64,000 nt of DNA from Irpex lacteus (lineage: Eukaryota; Basidiomycota; Agaricomycetes; Polyporales; Irpicaceae): assembly GCA_001986395.2 (NCBI GenBank), contig MQVO02000013.1, forward strand, positions 620,001 to 684,000, given 5' to 3'. A program made the translations under genes and the position numbers. A model generated the notes under the pieces. It saw only the letters and a program-made list of their open reading frames with translations, was not told the DNA's origin and searched no databases. Of the stretch, positions 1-12,798 are shown in pieces; position 1 is the first letter of the stretch; each line of letters begins with the position of its first letter.

Positions 1-6
1 CCCGCG

Positions 7-1554
7 ATGTCTAGCAAGGCTATTACAGCAGCGACAACGCAGTATGTCACCCTGCCGTTTTTATTGTCCACAGTAAACCTAGCTAATACAACTACGGTCA
101 AGCTTTATCCAATTTCGCATTCAATACGCTAGCATCGGTAACTTGAGTCGTGTTGGATATTTTTTAGTTATATCTCAAAGACGTTCTCCCGCAGCGTTAT
201 TATACTGGGACTACAGCTTGACTTTCCCCAACGAGGTCAGGTACATATGGACTCGCAAGTCCACACGGCGTCTGTCCTCCGGTCTCTACATCCTCTGTCG
301 CTACGCTCTCATTGCCAACGTCCTTTACCTGCTCGCCATCTCTGGCCGGCTGGGATCCAGCTGTAACACATGGTACAAGTTCATCGGAGGTATCAGCGTG
401 GTGGCTAGGGCGGCTGTCCTCAGTAAGTGGAACGCTCTGTCAACTCCAAGCATGATGCATGAGCTTTACCTCGCCCAATACGAACAGCTGTGTTTACGAT
501 GCGGACCTACGCAATGTGGTCCCGAAACAAATACGTCCTTGGCGTGTTGGGAGCCCTGGCGGTTACATGCGTCGTCCTTGACTGCGTAAGCACGCTCAGC
601 CTTTACTAACAATGTCGATGGCATCGCAGTATCAACTCACATCATGATATCGCCTTCTAGCTTCACGTGCCTGGACTGCGATGTCAAGGATCCTTGAGTA
701 TCCAAATGTGTGTGCTCACACTCCGATTATCCTTGCCAGACGGCCTTGAATATCTAACTGACAATGTGTAATTGACTTCAGCGCGAATACACTTCTATCG
801 ATACTCATGTGTGTGTTCGAGTTTTTCTCGACGGCCCTTACCACCTTCCGGTGTATCCAAGCGGTGAAGGAGGCGGGTTCTATCCAATCGCAGAAACGCA
901 CGCTCACTGTTTTGATACTCGAGCAAGGTGCGTGAGAGAATGCTTACAGATACTATGCCCGTACTTAGTCGTTGTATTCCTTTGTCAGGTGTTCTTTATT
1001 TTGGGTATGTCTTCTTCACGACTCTGGATGTGCTAGTGAGGTCTTACGGTCAAAATATCAGGCTTGTCACTTCAATCACCATAGCGGCCGTTATTCTCAA
1101 CTTCGTGAGTTGGCCAGGATTTCCATCATGACGTAGAACTTTGCTGACACTTGACCGGTCGTAGCGTGCACCTAGTGGATTCTTCCAACGCCTCCTAAAT
1201 GCGTTAATCCTCCCACTCTCCGGTCTCCTCACAGCACGTTTCCTTCTGCATCTCCGCGCATGGGATAGTAAAACCACAGTGAGCTCCACCGCAGGTACCA
1301 CGGGTCCGAGCACTGGCACAACGTCAGCTGCCGACGACGTGGTCTTCGCGTCTCAAACGACAACTCGGTCTATTTTGAGCGAGTTTGGAGACGATCCTGT
1401 TGTGTTCGCGCGGAGCCACGGGTCATCGACGCAGGATGAGAGGTTGAACGGGGACGACGAGGCGAAGCAGGGGATTTCGATGGAAGAGATTCCGAGTGGC
1501 AGTGATCGTGGTGAACAGCATTCTGGGGAAGAGCATGCTAGTAGAGACGCGTGA
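7..1554 (+). CDS. DUF6533 multi-pass membrane protein
   Basis: Basidiomycete-specific membrane protein family of unknown function. Coding exons can be followed through the family hallmarks: LYWDYSLTFPNEVRYIW (from about 197), RTYAMWSRNKYVLGVLGAL (about 500-587), EFFSTALTTFRCIQAV (about 818-930), GVLYFGYVFFTTLDVL (from about 990) and PSGFFQRLLNALILPL (from about 1170). The last hydrophobic segment is followed by a hydrophilic Ser/Thr/Asp/Glu-rich tail of about 90 residues ending at the TGA at 1552. Each hydrophobic block matches a predicted membrane helix of the DUF6533 fold. The ATG at 7 gives MSSKAITAATTQ and fits the usual short N-terminus, but joining it to the exon at about 196 needs an uncertain splice, possibly through a tiny exon. 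The gene is complete or nearly so at the window edge. Family assignment is from motif recognition; function is unknown. Confidence 0.8.
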
Positions 1555-1797
1555 CTATGAAGGTTCCTTGAAATTATTTATTGAGCCTGAGCCTGAACCA
1601 AATATATGTCGATATGTATAAGTAGTGCTATGAATACCAATGAAATTTCATGATTGGTGCCGGCAGTCTATTCGACTGCCAGAGCATGTAACAATCACAA
1701 ACTAGCCCCAAACCAATCATTCCAGTCTCAAACGGAATAACATGCCGTCCAACGTACACAAAACCCTCACTCATCTTCACTCGGGCCACTCTACCCT

Positions 1798-2980
1798 CTA
1801 TTGCGAAGCAGCAATCTTAAGCGCACCCGCATTATTGATAACAGTAAACGTCGGACCACCCCACGAACTCGTACTCTTCGTCCCTTCAGGAAGGCACGCC
1901 GTGCCCAGAGCTCCTGCGATGCGGATCGCTTTGCCTAGCGTTTTCACCTGTCGAGCATAAGTAAGTCGAGTGAGAACTAAGAGTGCAGAAGGGCAGTGGT
2001 GGCTTGGTACTTACGGGGATCTCGAAGGAGGGCGTGATACGGTTGAGTTGGTGCGTGACGATGCTATACGGTACGCGAGGTTATGATTTGATTTTAAAGT
2101 GCAGAGTATTAGTGTGATAGAGAAAGACTTACGAGCCGATTCGCTCTGCGAGGCGAGAGTCAGGTCGCTCTGCTTCTGCTAAGAGTCCAGGACGGAAGAT
2201 TATGACGTCGTCGTAGCCGAGGGTGGCGAGGGCTTGTTCGGTTAGGCCTTTGCTCCTGTGAGGTCCCATGTATTGATGGTTAGTATAGCCTGAGCGATTT
2301 ATGCAAGTACAGTACACTGACTTGGGATATAGGAAGAAGGAGGAGGGGTTCGCTCCTCCAGACTGTTGCGACATAGTGGGTAAATGATGTCGAGGTGTAT
2401 GAGGGAGAGGTGGACGTACAGAGAGATATACGAGGCGTTGCTTGCGGGTTGTGTCTTCTGACTTGGCGGCTTTGGCTGCGTTGATGACGTATCTACCGTG
2501 ACGTTCAGTTCCCAGTTCTTATACATACTGGATCGGCTCACTCTCTGTCAATCCTCTCGAAAGCTTCAGCACTTCCTGCAAGGGCCCTCGTCGTACCAAG
2601 GCTATTTGGCAGGAATAGGTAAGTCAAAATTCACACCTACACAGGTGAGAACTAAGTAGAGTTGCAATCTGCACGCACGTTATGTAAACAACGTCCCAAT
2701 TCCCCTCTCTCACGCTCTCCTGCTCGATCTTATCAAAGTTCACGACCTTCTGTTCGAGTTTCTCCGTGTTCGCGAGCTGCGTCTTATCCGTGACCCTGCG
2801 TCCGTATTCCCCAACCTTTGCGAACTGGTCAGACGAGAGTAACTCGCGAAGGAGGTGTTTGCCGGTGGCTCCTGTGGCACCGAATAAGAGAGCTGAGAGT
2901 CCTGGATGCAAAGGTAACATGAGTTTATTCAATGACTAGGTTATTTTATGTCGCCCAGATCATGAATACTTACCAGACAT
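1798..2980 (-). CDS. Fmp52/HTATIP2-like NAD(P)-binding protein
   Basis: Atypical short-chain dehydrogenase of the Fmp52/TIP30 (HTATIP2) type; yeast Fmp52 is reported at the mitochondrial outer membrane. The first exon is only ATGTCTG (2974-2980) and splices to 2901, giving MSGLSALLFGATGATGKHLL, whose GATGATG is the glycine-rich dinucleotide-binding loop. Later exons give NWDVVYIT, a block beginning YVINAAKAAKSED, then SGGANPSSFFLYPKSKGLTE (Ser and YxxxK of the active-site region), DVIIFRPGLLAEAERPDSRL, and a C-terminal exon ending in KIAAS-Gln with the stop at 1798. About seven exons. It is divergent from the spindle pole gene starting at 3396, about 415 bp away. The substrate is unknown; the fold assignment is firm and the Fmp52 orthology likely. 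Confidence 0.82.
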
Positions 2981-3395
2981 GTTAGTATAAAGAAATGAGA
3001 TGATGGCTGTTGTTGAGTGTCGTCGGGTGTCGGTTGCCGTGGCCTCTCATACTTGTCACTTGCGTCACACGAGCCGAAGCTTGTGAAATAACGCGATTAC
3101 CAAAGGCCATCAGCTTTGTGGCGTGCGAAAGCCTCGTCTGGCGTCAAAACGATCACGTGGGTAGTTGAAGTCTGAATCGCGTCTGTGGAAAACCGGCCGC
3201 GAGCTTCGCGACAACCTCCATCCCGACCGTCCCTGTTTAAAGTAGCAGCTGTTTTACAACAGGATAAACGCTGTTTTGTACATTCGAGTTGTCTTGATCC
3301 TCTTTTTGTTTTTAAACAGGCGTCGGGAATCGGGTCGGTCATCATCTTACACGACGGTTACCCACAGGTCGACGACGACGAATACCACCTAAGCC
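2981..3395. promoter_or_regulatory. Shared divergent promoter region
   Basis: About 415 bp separate the start codons of the Fmp52-like gene (minus) and the spindle pole gene (plus). A CACGTG-containing stretch (GATCACGTGGG) lies near 3150-3160. No clear TATA box is seen. Shared regulation is an inference from the head-to-head layout. Confidence 0.4.
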
Positions 3396-6300
3396 ATGAA
3401 TGTTATGCTGGAGACCCCTTCCCGGGTCTGGAGACGAATTGAAGAACAAACAGGAGATCCTTCTCTACCGTCGTTGCCAGCGTTCGACGTCTCTGGCGAG
3501 CCTGCTGAAGATGACACCGACTCCATCAATCTCGACCTCTCAAACGACTCCGACCCCGTGCATTCTACACCCGCCGCATACTCGGCTCACTCGATGTCTA
3601 CGGTTAGAGCTCCATTGAGCGTCGCAAGTACTGCTCGCTTTGCCCACTCGATTGCGTCCAGGTCGAGCAAGTCGGGATCTGGCCTTTCTGCGTCGAGAAG
3701 TAGCACCACCAGACCACAGGCGATACCACCGATGGACTACAGCTTCGACGCCAGCGTTATCCCTAGTCTTCCACACGCACCGTATGATTCCGAAATTCGG
3801 AGTAGCGACCAGGACACCTCTAGCAGAGGCAGTTCTTTGGGAGACCCCCTTGCGCATCTGGAACAAGATGACCTAGACATATCGGGTGCCCTGCACTCCA
3901 TCAGCCGGCCTGACTCGCCACCGCTACCCTCAGAACCTGAACCAACACCCCGCAAGAAATACGACTACTCCGTGAGCTTGAGGTCAGAGCCTAAGGTATG
4001 TTTATATACGCCTCTCAGTTATTGTATGCCTCATAGCACCGCAGCCATCCCCATACGACAAACTACGCAACGTAAACCTCAGACGTCCCCTCTCGCGAAA
4101 CACCCGCACCCCCTCCCTCACGCGCACCGGCACACCCTCCGACTCCTCCTCGTCAACACACTCCACACCGCGCAGCCCCCTCTCCGTCCAGCAAGACCAG
4201 TCTCCCCACGCCTCTCCAATCGCCGCCCTAGCTATACCTCTTCCTCGCTCAGCGACTGCGTCTCCTATGCTTCCTTCTCGCGGTGCAGTCAGCGCTTCGC
4301 CGATGCCCGCACGGCTTGTTCCTTTACCCCCGTCGGCTAGAAACTCACCATTGACTACACACTCTCCTCGCATCCCGAACTCTTTCAGAGAGCAATCCAC
4401 AGTATCGAACAATGACGCCGCTGATCCCTCTCTACCCTCTCCAGGCCTCTCCTTTGGTTCAGGCGCAGAAGAACACACCAACATGAACGAAACTACATCA
4501 GAGAAAGAGCCTACTTTTACATCCGAAGAAGGGTTCACCAAACCCGATACCACAGCCGACGACACCATCCGGAACGTCTCTCCTTACAATAGACATGCGT
4601 CCCCCGCTCCGCCCTCTTCTGCGCCGTCGTCCCCAGCGCCATCTGCGATGCTCACGCCGACACCTGCGTATATGCAGCGCCGTCCGAGGTTTAATGTCAT
4701 GCCACTACAGAAAGCTACCACCCCCGACGCAGGCCAAGAGCAAGCTGAGGTGCGTGAGGAAGCTGCCACTACCACTGTTGCTGCTACTCCGAATGCGAAC
4801 GCGACCGCCAACGCACACAAACGATCCTTCCTCATGTCTCTCATCAACTCTACCGCGCGTCCCCGTACTCGGCCTCGACACTCATTAGTACCCGCCACAC
4901 CAGGCGCAGGAGCCAACCTACCCGCTGCCTTCGCGGGCGTGACTCCCGGACCTGGACCGCGAGCAGCTCTTTCACGACGGATGTCTCACCCCCTTGCACA
5001 AGAATGGAAAGCCACCTCCAACACCTCCGACTCCGGCGAGGACTCCCCTAGCGGCAAAGAAGGGAATGCAGACCACGTATCCTTCCTGTCCACGACGTCC
5101 TCGCAAGACCTCGTCATCCACGCGCGCGCGAACACGTCTTTCGATCCCGCTATGGGGCTAGGTGACCGCGGACACGGGGTGAATAGGTTCAACGCGGGGA
5201 AGCTGAATAATTATTTGCATGGGTTGAATAAGCGGTTGCAGGAGGAGAATGAGGGGTTGGTGGAACGGTTGAGGGAGTATGAGGAGAAGCTTCACAAGTT
5301 TGAGGGAGGTGGGTCTGGGACTAGTGGGTACGACGAGCCCGTCCAGAGTCAACATGGCAGACGTACGAGCGGTGGTGGAAGGAGAGTGAGCGCGGGGCCG
5401 CTTGGACTGGGCGCCGTCGCGGAGGCCGACAACTGGACAGAAGAAAAAGCAGAACTGGAAGATGTGATCTCCGAGTTGACGGAGCAATTAGGAAAGGCGG
5501 CCGAGGAGAAGGAAGAGGCTGAGAAGTTGCTCAGTGAGGAGAAGGCCGAGCGGGCGCGAGACCGGGAGAAGTGGAGGGAAAGAATGGGCGAGGTGGAGAG
5601 GGGCGTGCAGGATATCGTGGATGATATCTACCAGAAATTGCGTGCGTCTGAGGAACGTGCGGTAGCAGCCGAGAAGGAGAAGAAGGAGGCGGAGAGACGG
5701 GTGGAGGAGGTGAGGGTGGAGAGGGATGTGTTGGCTGAGCGGGTGGGGAAGGCGGAGGGTGCGTTGGAGGGTAATCAGGACCTTGGTGGGGCTGTCAACG
5801 CTGCTAATGAGCGCGTGAGTAACGTCCTTGCGGATCTCAAGAATGCGAATCTGCAGATTAGGGAGTTGGAGGAGGAGGCTGTGGGGCAGGATGAGAGGAT
5901 TGAGGTGCTTGAGAGGGAGCTTGGGGAGGAGAAGAAGTTGGTGAACGAGCTGGAGGAGGAGTTGCAGCTTAAGAGTGAGGAGCTGCAGAGTACGCTGCAG
6001 AGGATTGATTCGTTGCAGAGCGAGGTGAAGGACGCACGGGGAGAATTACAAGAGGAGAAGGCGATTGTGGCGGAGCTGGAGCGCGCGAACGACGCTGCGG
6101 TGGAACGGATCGAGACGTTGGAGGAATTGCTGGGCTCGACGCAGGAACGGCTGGCTGCTACTACCGAGGTGCTGGACCAGGAGCGGGAGAAGGCGTTGCA
6201 GTTTGAGGCGGAGGCGGATAGGGCGAACCAGTTGGCGGCGGAGCTGGAGGAGGCGATGGACGCTGGGGAGGAGAAGATGCGTGCTGACGAGGAGGCTATC

Positions 6301-9029
6301 GCTGCTCTCACTACCAAGCTAGCCTCTCTCGAGCGCGAGCTTGACCGTTCCCGCTCGCACGATCACGACGACGCGGACGCCGATATCGCTGCCCTTGAAG
6401 CCGAGTTGGAGGACGCGCACAAGCAGATCGCGAGGTTGAATGTGTTGGTTAGTCAGTCTCCTGCGAGGAAGGCTGTGGAGAAGGCCAAGGACGCGAAGAT
6501 TGAGATGTTAGAGCAGGAGAGGGACGATTTGGTGGAGCGGTTGAAGGCGCTGAAGAGCGGGTCGTTGGCTACGCCGGGGAGGTCGTTTGGCGGGATGGGC
6601 ATGGGGATCTCGCCTATGCATCGTCATATTTTGAATTTGTCGATGAAGAGTCCGAAGACACCTGGTGGTCCGCTCCGCGATGTGAGTCCAAGTCTGATCT
6701 TGATATATGTTCGTGCTCTGCTAACCCATTGTTAGTTGTCGTGGTTGCAAACGCCCATGAAAGACCTTGAACCTGGTCCGCTCTTGGCGCATATCGAGCA
6801 GCTGCAGCACGAGCTGGACAAAGCCAACGAGAGCATCGATGACAAGCTCGATCGGCTGGAAGACGCTGGTCATGGTGTGGTCAGCTTGACGAATCAGCTG
6901 CAGGACGCGAGGGATAGGGTTATCTCGCTCGAGAACGAGGTTGCGCGGCTTGGGAGGAGGGAAGAGAGGAAGAACCAGAGGCTGGAGAGGTTACGGTGCG
7001 GGAAGTGTGGTGTCAAAGTTGACACGAGGGAGTTCCAGCAGCGTCCTGTTGGGGATGAAAGGTGAGAAGTGCACGTCTTCTGTTTTGTTTGATGCTTTTA
7101 CTAAGACTTTGGGTAGCTCGTATGTTCACCCCGAGGACTACTCTGGCCCGTCAAGTGCTTCCGTGTCACCTTCACGCTCTAGCGATAAATTGCGCGCTGA
7201 TCTTCAGGCTGTGAACGCCCAGCTGGCTACTATGAAGCAGCAGTGGGAGTCTGAGAGGCGCAAGTTGCTGGGCGAGAACGCGAACTTGAAGAGCGCGACT
7301 AATCGACTTAATGCCGAGGTCCGACAGGCTATGGATGATCGCAAGAGGTACTCTGAGACGGAGCGGGGCAAGGTCGGCATGCAAGCGGTAAGTGATCCTC
7401 GATTTCTGCGAGTTTTACGGTGCAATCTTGTTAAGCATACATGAGCAGGAACTTGAGAAGGCGAGACGTACAGTCGAAGACTTGGAAGCGCAGTTGAAGG
7501 CTGAGCGGTCGCGTCTGAGGACCTTTGCGACCGAGCAGAACCAGGCAGAACGCGAGAAAGACGAGGTCGCTTTGCAGTTGCGACGCACGGAATCTGTGAG
7601 TGTCCTCTTGATATAGCACTTGAAGCGGTGTATTCATCTGCATTGTAGGATATGGCCGAGATCAGGGAAGAGCTTCTCAGGATCAAGAATGAGAACCATG
7701 AGCTTGAAGCTGAACTGCGTGGTAAGTACTTGCCTGTATTCACTGTCAAAGATGCACCCTGATTTCACCCGGTTCAGTCAACTCTACCGCAGAACAGAAG
7801 ACTCGGCTGTTGGAGGCCAAGGTGGTCGAGAACGCCGAGACGATTGAACAGCTTCGTCGAGAAAGATCGCTTCTCGTGTCGGACCATAAGGATCTGCAGA
7901 AGCAATTCTCTGAAGTCACAAAGGTCCGTCTCCATCCATCTTGCTCTGGTCATACTCACTGACCCCTCCGTAGCGTCTTGGTAAACTGCGAGAACAACAC
8001 TCTGCCTCTCAAACCTCTCACGAACAGCGTCGTCACGAACTCGACCTCCAACTTCTCGAAATTGACGATCTGCGGAAAATCATCTCGGAGCAGGCGGACG
8101 GTTTGCAGCAAGCAGAGGAAGAAAGAAACCGCGCTGCTACGGAGAAGACGGACATGAGCAACACCGTCGCTGTTCTTGAAGCGGATTTGAGGAGGGTCAA
8201 GCGAGACGCAGAGGCGTTTGGCAGGGACCTTAAGCTGCTCAAAAGCCAGAAGGAACGGTTGGAGGAGAGCAGGAAGGAGGACGCTGCGAAAGCTGATCGA
8301 GCGCAGAAGCAGGCGCAGACTCAGATTCGCCTGTTGAAGGAGGAGGCGAAGGAGGAGAGGGGGAAGACTAGAGCTTTGCAGGATCAGTGGAACAAGCATG
8401 TGTGCGCTGCGTACGTATCCTCACCTCGGGTTTGTTTGCGTTCCGGGCTGACGATCTCGTCGATTAGTGACTCTGCTCAAGGTCAGGTGTCCGACGCTCG
8501 GCACAAAGCAGAGTGCAAGGGGCTCGTTCTCCAGATCAACTACCTCAAGGCGAAGTGGGTTAGAGAGTCTAACCTGCGTGATAATCTCGGGAACCAGAAG
8601 CAGTACCTTCTGGTACTTCTCGCTAAGAGTGAACGAATGTCAGTCTTTATTATTCTTGAGTCCATGGACATCTAGTTGACTAACATACCTCCCGATATTT
8701 TAGGGAGGAGAAGATTCTGGCAGCTATTGCGAAGATCGGCTTCCCACATGCTGCACCTCGTCTCCCTCCACCTATACGTACCAAGTGGACTCTCAAGAAA
8801 GTGACGCTTTCTGTGGTCTTTGTATTACGTGCACAGTAAGTTCAGTCTGCTTTTGTGATCTCGTACTATGCTAATGGTCTGCCTTGTATTCAGGCGAGCC
8901 AAGGACGCGTGGCAGGTTGAGCGCGCGAAGAAGGCTGGCATCCCGGAGGCTTTGGCTGAAGTACGCAGACATCGAGCAATCGAGCCTCCACGTGCAAAGG
9001 ACAAGGGCAAGCAACGAGCTACCTCATGA
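3396..9029 (+). CDS. Pericentrin/Pcp1-Spc110-like spindle pole body coiled-coil protein (PACT domain)
   Basis: Structural scaffold expected at the spindle pole body, where Pcp1/Spc110/pericentrin proteins tether the gamma-tubulin complex. My exons are 3396-3995, 4045-6681, 6736-7061, 7117-7387, 7449-7595, 7649-7721, 7778-7923, 7974-8410, 8468-8638, 8704-8835 and 8894-9029. They keep frame throughout and sum to 5,076 nt (1,691 residues). The N-terminal third is Ser/Pro-rich and disordered. A short conserved segment around 5190-5300 (NAGKLNNYLHGLNKRLQEEN) opens the coiled coil, rich in E/K/L heptads. The final 130 residues (AECKGLVLQINYLKAKWVRE, then KIGFPHAAPRLPPP) match the PACT centrosome-targeting module. 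The first ATG starts MNVMLETPSRVWRRI; the internal Met at 3405 is an alternative start. The mid-protein exon near 7000 encodes CGKCGVKV, a CxxC pair of unknown meaning. Confidence 0.9.
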
Positions 9030-9241
9030 TTCCTCTCAGCCAGCTACGTACGACTGATTTGATTCTCTTTGGACTTCTTGAGTTCTGTTTTACGCTATTT
9101 GGTTAACGTCTATTGTAGTGCGTTCTTGTATCAGTACAGTATTCGCCGGCGCATCATTCCAAGTGTATTATACCGACAGTACATTATCATATCCATCATG
9201 TTTGGTGCATCACAGTAAACTCCGCGCGTCCTTCCAACGAG

Positions 9242-9249
9242 GTATATAG
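9242..9249 (+). promoter_or_regulatory. TATA-like element
   Basis: GTATATAG about 68 bases upstream of the ATG at 9317, in the right place for a basidiomycete core promoter of the next gene. Confidence 0.4.
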
Positions 9250-9316
9250 AGGGCTGGTTTACGAGCCTATCGATATCCGTGACTCGCCGCCACCCACGAC
9301 AGTCAACGAATTCGCC

Positions 9317-10256
9317 ATGGAGGCACCGGATCCATCGAACCAGTGCGCTATGACTTCCCCTCGCCTGTTCTATGTTCCCTCACTGACGACTGATTAGCCA
9401 AGATAGCCCTCCTCAGGCTACCGATGATGTTCAAAGACCATACTACGTGACACGGGGTATGCCGCCTCGTCCTATCGGGTCTACACGCCGCTGACAACGT
9501 CTTTGACCTTACCTATAGGATCCGTTGAAGGAGAAATAAGAATCGTGAGCCGCATCCCTAATCTTTTCGATTGTAAGTCACTTGGTCTCATCTTTGGGCC
9601 CTTACTTCGCTTACGCCACACTTATATTTCCAGATTTGTCAGCTGGCAACATCGCCGACATCCTGGAAGAGTATGAGGAGCTAAACCAGAGCCCTGGCTC
9701 ATCCGAGTACTACGACGACTTCGACGAGTCCAACCCTGCTCCCCCTGTCGCATCGCAACTTGAAGAGAGCGCCACACGCGTTGACTCCGCAGTTTCCGTC
9801 TCTGATTGGGAGAGAAATACATATTACAACGGAATATCAGGAGAAGGCGAAGATCCTAAACTTCTCTATCGTACAGGATCAGAAATGTACCCCTGGGCTG
9901 AACCCTCAGATGGCCTTCCCTGCCAATCTTCAAAGTCGGTGCACGAAGTCGCCAATACTCCACTCAACGAAGTCTGGGATACCGTGGGCCCACAAGTCAG
10001 TGAACTGGTGCGAGAGAAGGTTCAGACAGACCACTCGATCAGTACCGTTCGCTTCGCCACACATGTGGAGGATGGGGAGAGCATTGATGGTCCGGTGGTG
10101 ATTTGGATTAGTGTGCCTCCCGGCTCTACGTCGCCGAACACTGCTCACGAGGTGTCTCAGCGCATCCTTCAGCTTCTTGAGAACAACGGAGTAAAGGACG
10201 TTGAGGTAGAGTGGTGCGAGGCTGCTGTCACCTCTCGTTCATTGGATGTTATTTGA
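9317..10256 (+). CDS. Conserved basidiomycete protein of unknown function
   Basis: Four exons (9317-9342, 9398-9456, 9519-9572, 9634-10256) keep one frame and give 253 residues. The N-terminal half is acidic and probably disordered. The conserved part is C-terminal: from EVWDTVGPQVSELVREKVQ, through TDHSISTVRFATHVEDGES and GPVVIWISVPPGSTSPNTAH, to LLENNGVKDVEVEWCEA. I recognise this block as recurring in Agaricomycete proteins without a named domain; its hydrophobic strand followed by PPGSTSP and a helix suggests a small alpha/beta fold. No signal peptide or membrane segment. The ATG at 9317 was chosen because the short upstream exons splice in frame behind a TATA-like site. Function unknown. 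Confidence 0.7.
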
Positions 10257-10643
10257 TACGCCGCATTTATGCATGGATATTGCAACACTAAGTAGTACAA
10301 GCTATGAACGGCCTTTATCGTCGTGCAAACTTAGTGAGCAGTGGGTTCCTTTGTGACTCCCGCATGGTACCTGGAGCCATTAGTCTACAACATCGGTGGC
10401 AGAAACCACCAGAAACCTGCAGGATTTAGGGAGGACATGAAATACACGGGCATACAACGCGCACACAACGTCCAAATTAGACTGCTATTCTTATAAACGA
10501 TGAATCCCTTGACGTGTCACTTCTGCACGATGCTTCGAAATACAATGCGGCATAGTAAGCGAATCATAGTACGGACAGCAGTGACGTTCACTGTCGTGTG
10601 ATACCATGTCTCGGTATAGCTGAGTGGTGACTACTAGTACGAA
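10257..10643. other. Intergenic, no gene seen
   Basis: About 390 bp between the 3' ends of two convergent genes. No open frame with recognisable content; it presumably carries both 3' UTRs. Confidence 0.5.
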
Positions 10644-11313
10644 CTATGTAGTTGGTACTGCAGCAGCGGCAGCAGCCTCATTCTGCTTCTTGATCCGTGC
10701 TTGATTATACGCCCAAGTCACTACGACTTCGTCCAGGTCCATATCTCGCAGGGCGTCCTGGGAGACTTGGAGGTAGGCTGGATGCGCAGTTTGGAACACG
10801 CCGTAGGTTTTACGGTGCCAATGAGCGACCTCGAAGCCCGAAGCGGACTTCAGCTGTTGGAGCAAGACGTGTTGGCTGTGTCACAGAGCATTGTCACAAT
10901 AGGTTCACGGGAATATACGTACGGAGTTGCCATCCCATTTATACTGTTGTCCACCAGCGGAAGTGAAGTATTGCGAGCTGTGATTGACATACCGTAAATA
11001 TCGGCCATAACGTTGGCAGCTCGGATAATCAGTATATAGCTTACCTCCCAAAGATGCTCGATGCGTTGATATAGTCTTTTACGTTTCCGTTCACCCCTCT
11101 CAACCTGAAGCGCATCACATTATGCCCTAAAGAATGCCACTCGATCTGTGCGACTTCTTCTGCTGGGTTACTCGCCGTGACTTTAGTGATGGTGGTGGTG
11201 CTGCTTTTCAATGCGAGTCTGGGGGTGGTTATCTGGTATAGCTGTCGTTGATGGTCGTCTGGAGAGAGAAGAGTCGTGTTGCGAGGATCGGAGTGGGTAG
11301 AGGGGAGGTCCAT
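10644..11313 (-). CDS. DUF6593 protein, copy a
   Basis: Small soluble protein of the basidiomycete DUF6593 family, function unknown. Three exons, 11045-11313, 10923-10977 and 10644-10853 (269, 55 and 210 nt), encode 177 residues. Family marks are NTTLLSPDDHQRQLYQITTP near the N-terminus, VAQIEWHSLGHNVMRFRLRG, the short exon SSQYFTSAGGQQYKWDGNS (the G..YKW signature), VAHWHRKTYGVF, and LDEVVVTWAYNQARIKKQ close to an Ala-rich end. The 55- and 210-nt exons have exactly the lengths of the corresponding exons of copy c at 31021-31663, with the same phases, showing common descent. Divergently placed against the F-box unit that starts about 1 kb away. Confidence 0.82.
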
Positions 11314-11379
11314 GGTGTAGATATAGGTTATGGAGATGAGGCTGGGTTGTTTAAACCTAACGCTCTAAGCTCTTGACAT

Positions 11380-11388
11380 CTATATATG
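11380..11388 (-). promoter_or_regulatory. TATA-like element for DUF6593 copy a
   Basis: On the minus strand CATATATAG lies about 67 bases upstream of the ATG at 11313. Confidence 0.45.
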
Positions 11389-12277
11389 TGCGTGAGCGGA
11401 GGCAGTCTACAAGGTTTAAAACCGCAAATATATCCTCTTACCATATTGTCAAAATGCGAGCATTGACGGCGTTTGGTCAGAACCCACTCCGACGTTCTGC
11501 CCAACTCTAACCACCACTCCGAGCACCGCTTCGTTTAGTTTGTTCGACAGCAAACTTATATTGGCACGTATGATGCCAATATCGTAGGACTATACAGAGA
11601 TACATCAGTAAGTCCCGCGCCTCGCTCGTGCCATTGCTACTATGTCTTCCTGATGAACCTATTCCGCAGGCATCGTACTACCAGCGATGTCGTAGAGCAT
11701 GGCTAAAATGCAAATTTGGAACTCCACAAAGTCAAACCACCCCAAGCATATCTTGTGTTATGTAAACTTCCAGGCCACAGAGCCTCCAACGCGTTCGCCA
11801 CCCAAGATGGTTTGAACGTTTGAAGCAGTGTAGAACTTATAAGGGCCTCCGAATCAAGCGGCTGAGACTCACGTCATCAGGCGCCCGGCGCTCTGAAGTG
11901 GTCCGGGGTCCTTGAATTTTCTTCAAGTTGGTTGGACTCGGCGCACCCGCAAGAACTGAGAATCTACTCTATACTGCCGTAATGTCTGTAAAGAACAAAA
12001 CACCCAGATATCGTATCTTTCGGATCGTTGAATTCGATTACAATCGCTAAGCTTTGTAGCAGCTTCGAACGACTTGACGCCTTGACAGCATTATGGTACG
12101 TGGCATTGGTGGCATACTCGAGATATCGGTGTATCAAGCACAACATAACTGGTGCCCATTTTCAACCCATTTTAGGTTTTTTGACAGAATACCTAGGTAT
12201 GGAGGCAAGCGAGGAAACTGCGAGTAGAATATGAAACGTATATATGCACGAGTCCACGCCGTGACGGTCTCAATAAC
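11389..12277. other. Intergenic, no supported gene
   Basis: About 0.9 kb between divergent DUF6593 copy a and the F-box unit copy A. A 68-codon frame at 12028-12234 has no recognisable content, no duplicate in copy B and no splice-supported extension. I see no gene here. Confidence 0.5.
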
Positions 12278-12740
12278 AGAGCGGACGTTTTCCAGGTCTT
12301 CGGCGGCGGCTATCGATGGCTCTCATCTTATATGCCGAGCACTGTCGAGAAGGTCTAAGGATTCTTGGACTTTCGCCAGTCTCCCGTCTTCTCACTTTGC
12401 ATACGCGACCTTCACCTCAGGCAGCACCTCAGCACCCAAGATGATCCATATCCAGAAAAGAGTCGCCGTCTCGTCACCGGGAGGCTGCACAGCTGTAGAA
12501 TTCGAAGAATTCTGTCGCCTTTATTTCGCGGGCGCATTGCATCTACCACCTCCGTGTCTGTCGACATTCCGTGCACAGAATCATCGCTCTGACACACCAT
12601 ATCTGCCATGGGTCAGTGACCATGCATGATCATGTACTTGATTTTTACTGGTGGTATACGTAGTTTCATTGGTATAACGAAGAGCTCGCTCTCACCTTGC
12701 AAAACATCAAAGATCTTGACAGTAGTCCCTCTCACTAGTA
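12278..12740 (+). pseudogene. Upstream part of F-box unit copy A, frameshifted
   Basis: Homologous to 23611-24224 on the minus strand. The frame NRADVFQVFGGGYRWLSSYM runs into a TAA near 12355. After a gap 7 nt longer than in copy B, the homologous frame resumes in a different phase as AYATFTSGSTSAPKMIHIQK and then GALHLPPPCLSTFRAQNHR, up to PYLPW. A 55-60-nt intron (GTCAGT...CGTAG, at the same place as in copy B) leads to FHWYNEELALTLQN and a TAG at about 12738. The 7-nt length difference breaks the frame that stays open in copy B, so this part looks decayed. I do not recognise a domain. The reading frame after the TAG continues in phase into the F-box start at 12799. Confidence 0.6.
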
Positions 12741-12798
12741 CTCTGGAGTGGATGTGGATCGGCGTGGGGACCGTGACACACCTGGAGAGCGAACATTG

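Noticed and set aside
4002..4568. 188-codon minus-strand frame
   Set aside because: Antisense to the second exon of the spindle pole gene, which has splice and homology support.
5775..6317. 180-codon Ser-rich minus-strand frame
   Set aside because: Antisense shadow of the E/K/L-rich coiled coil of the spindle pole protein.
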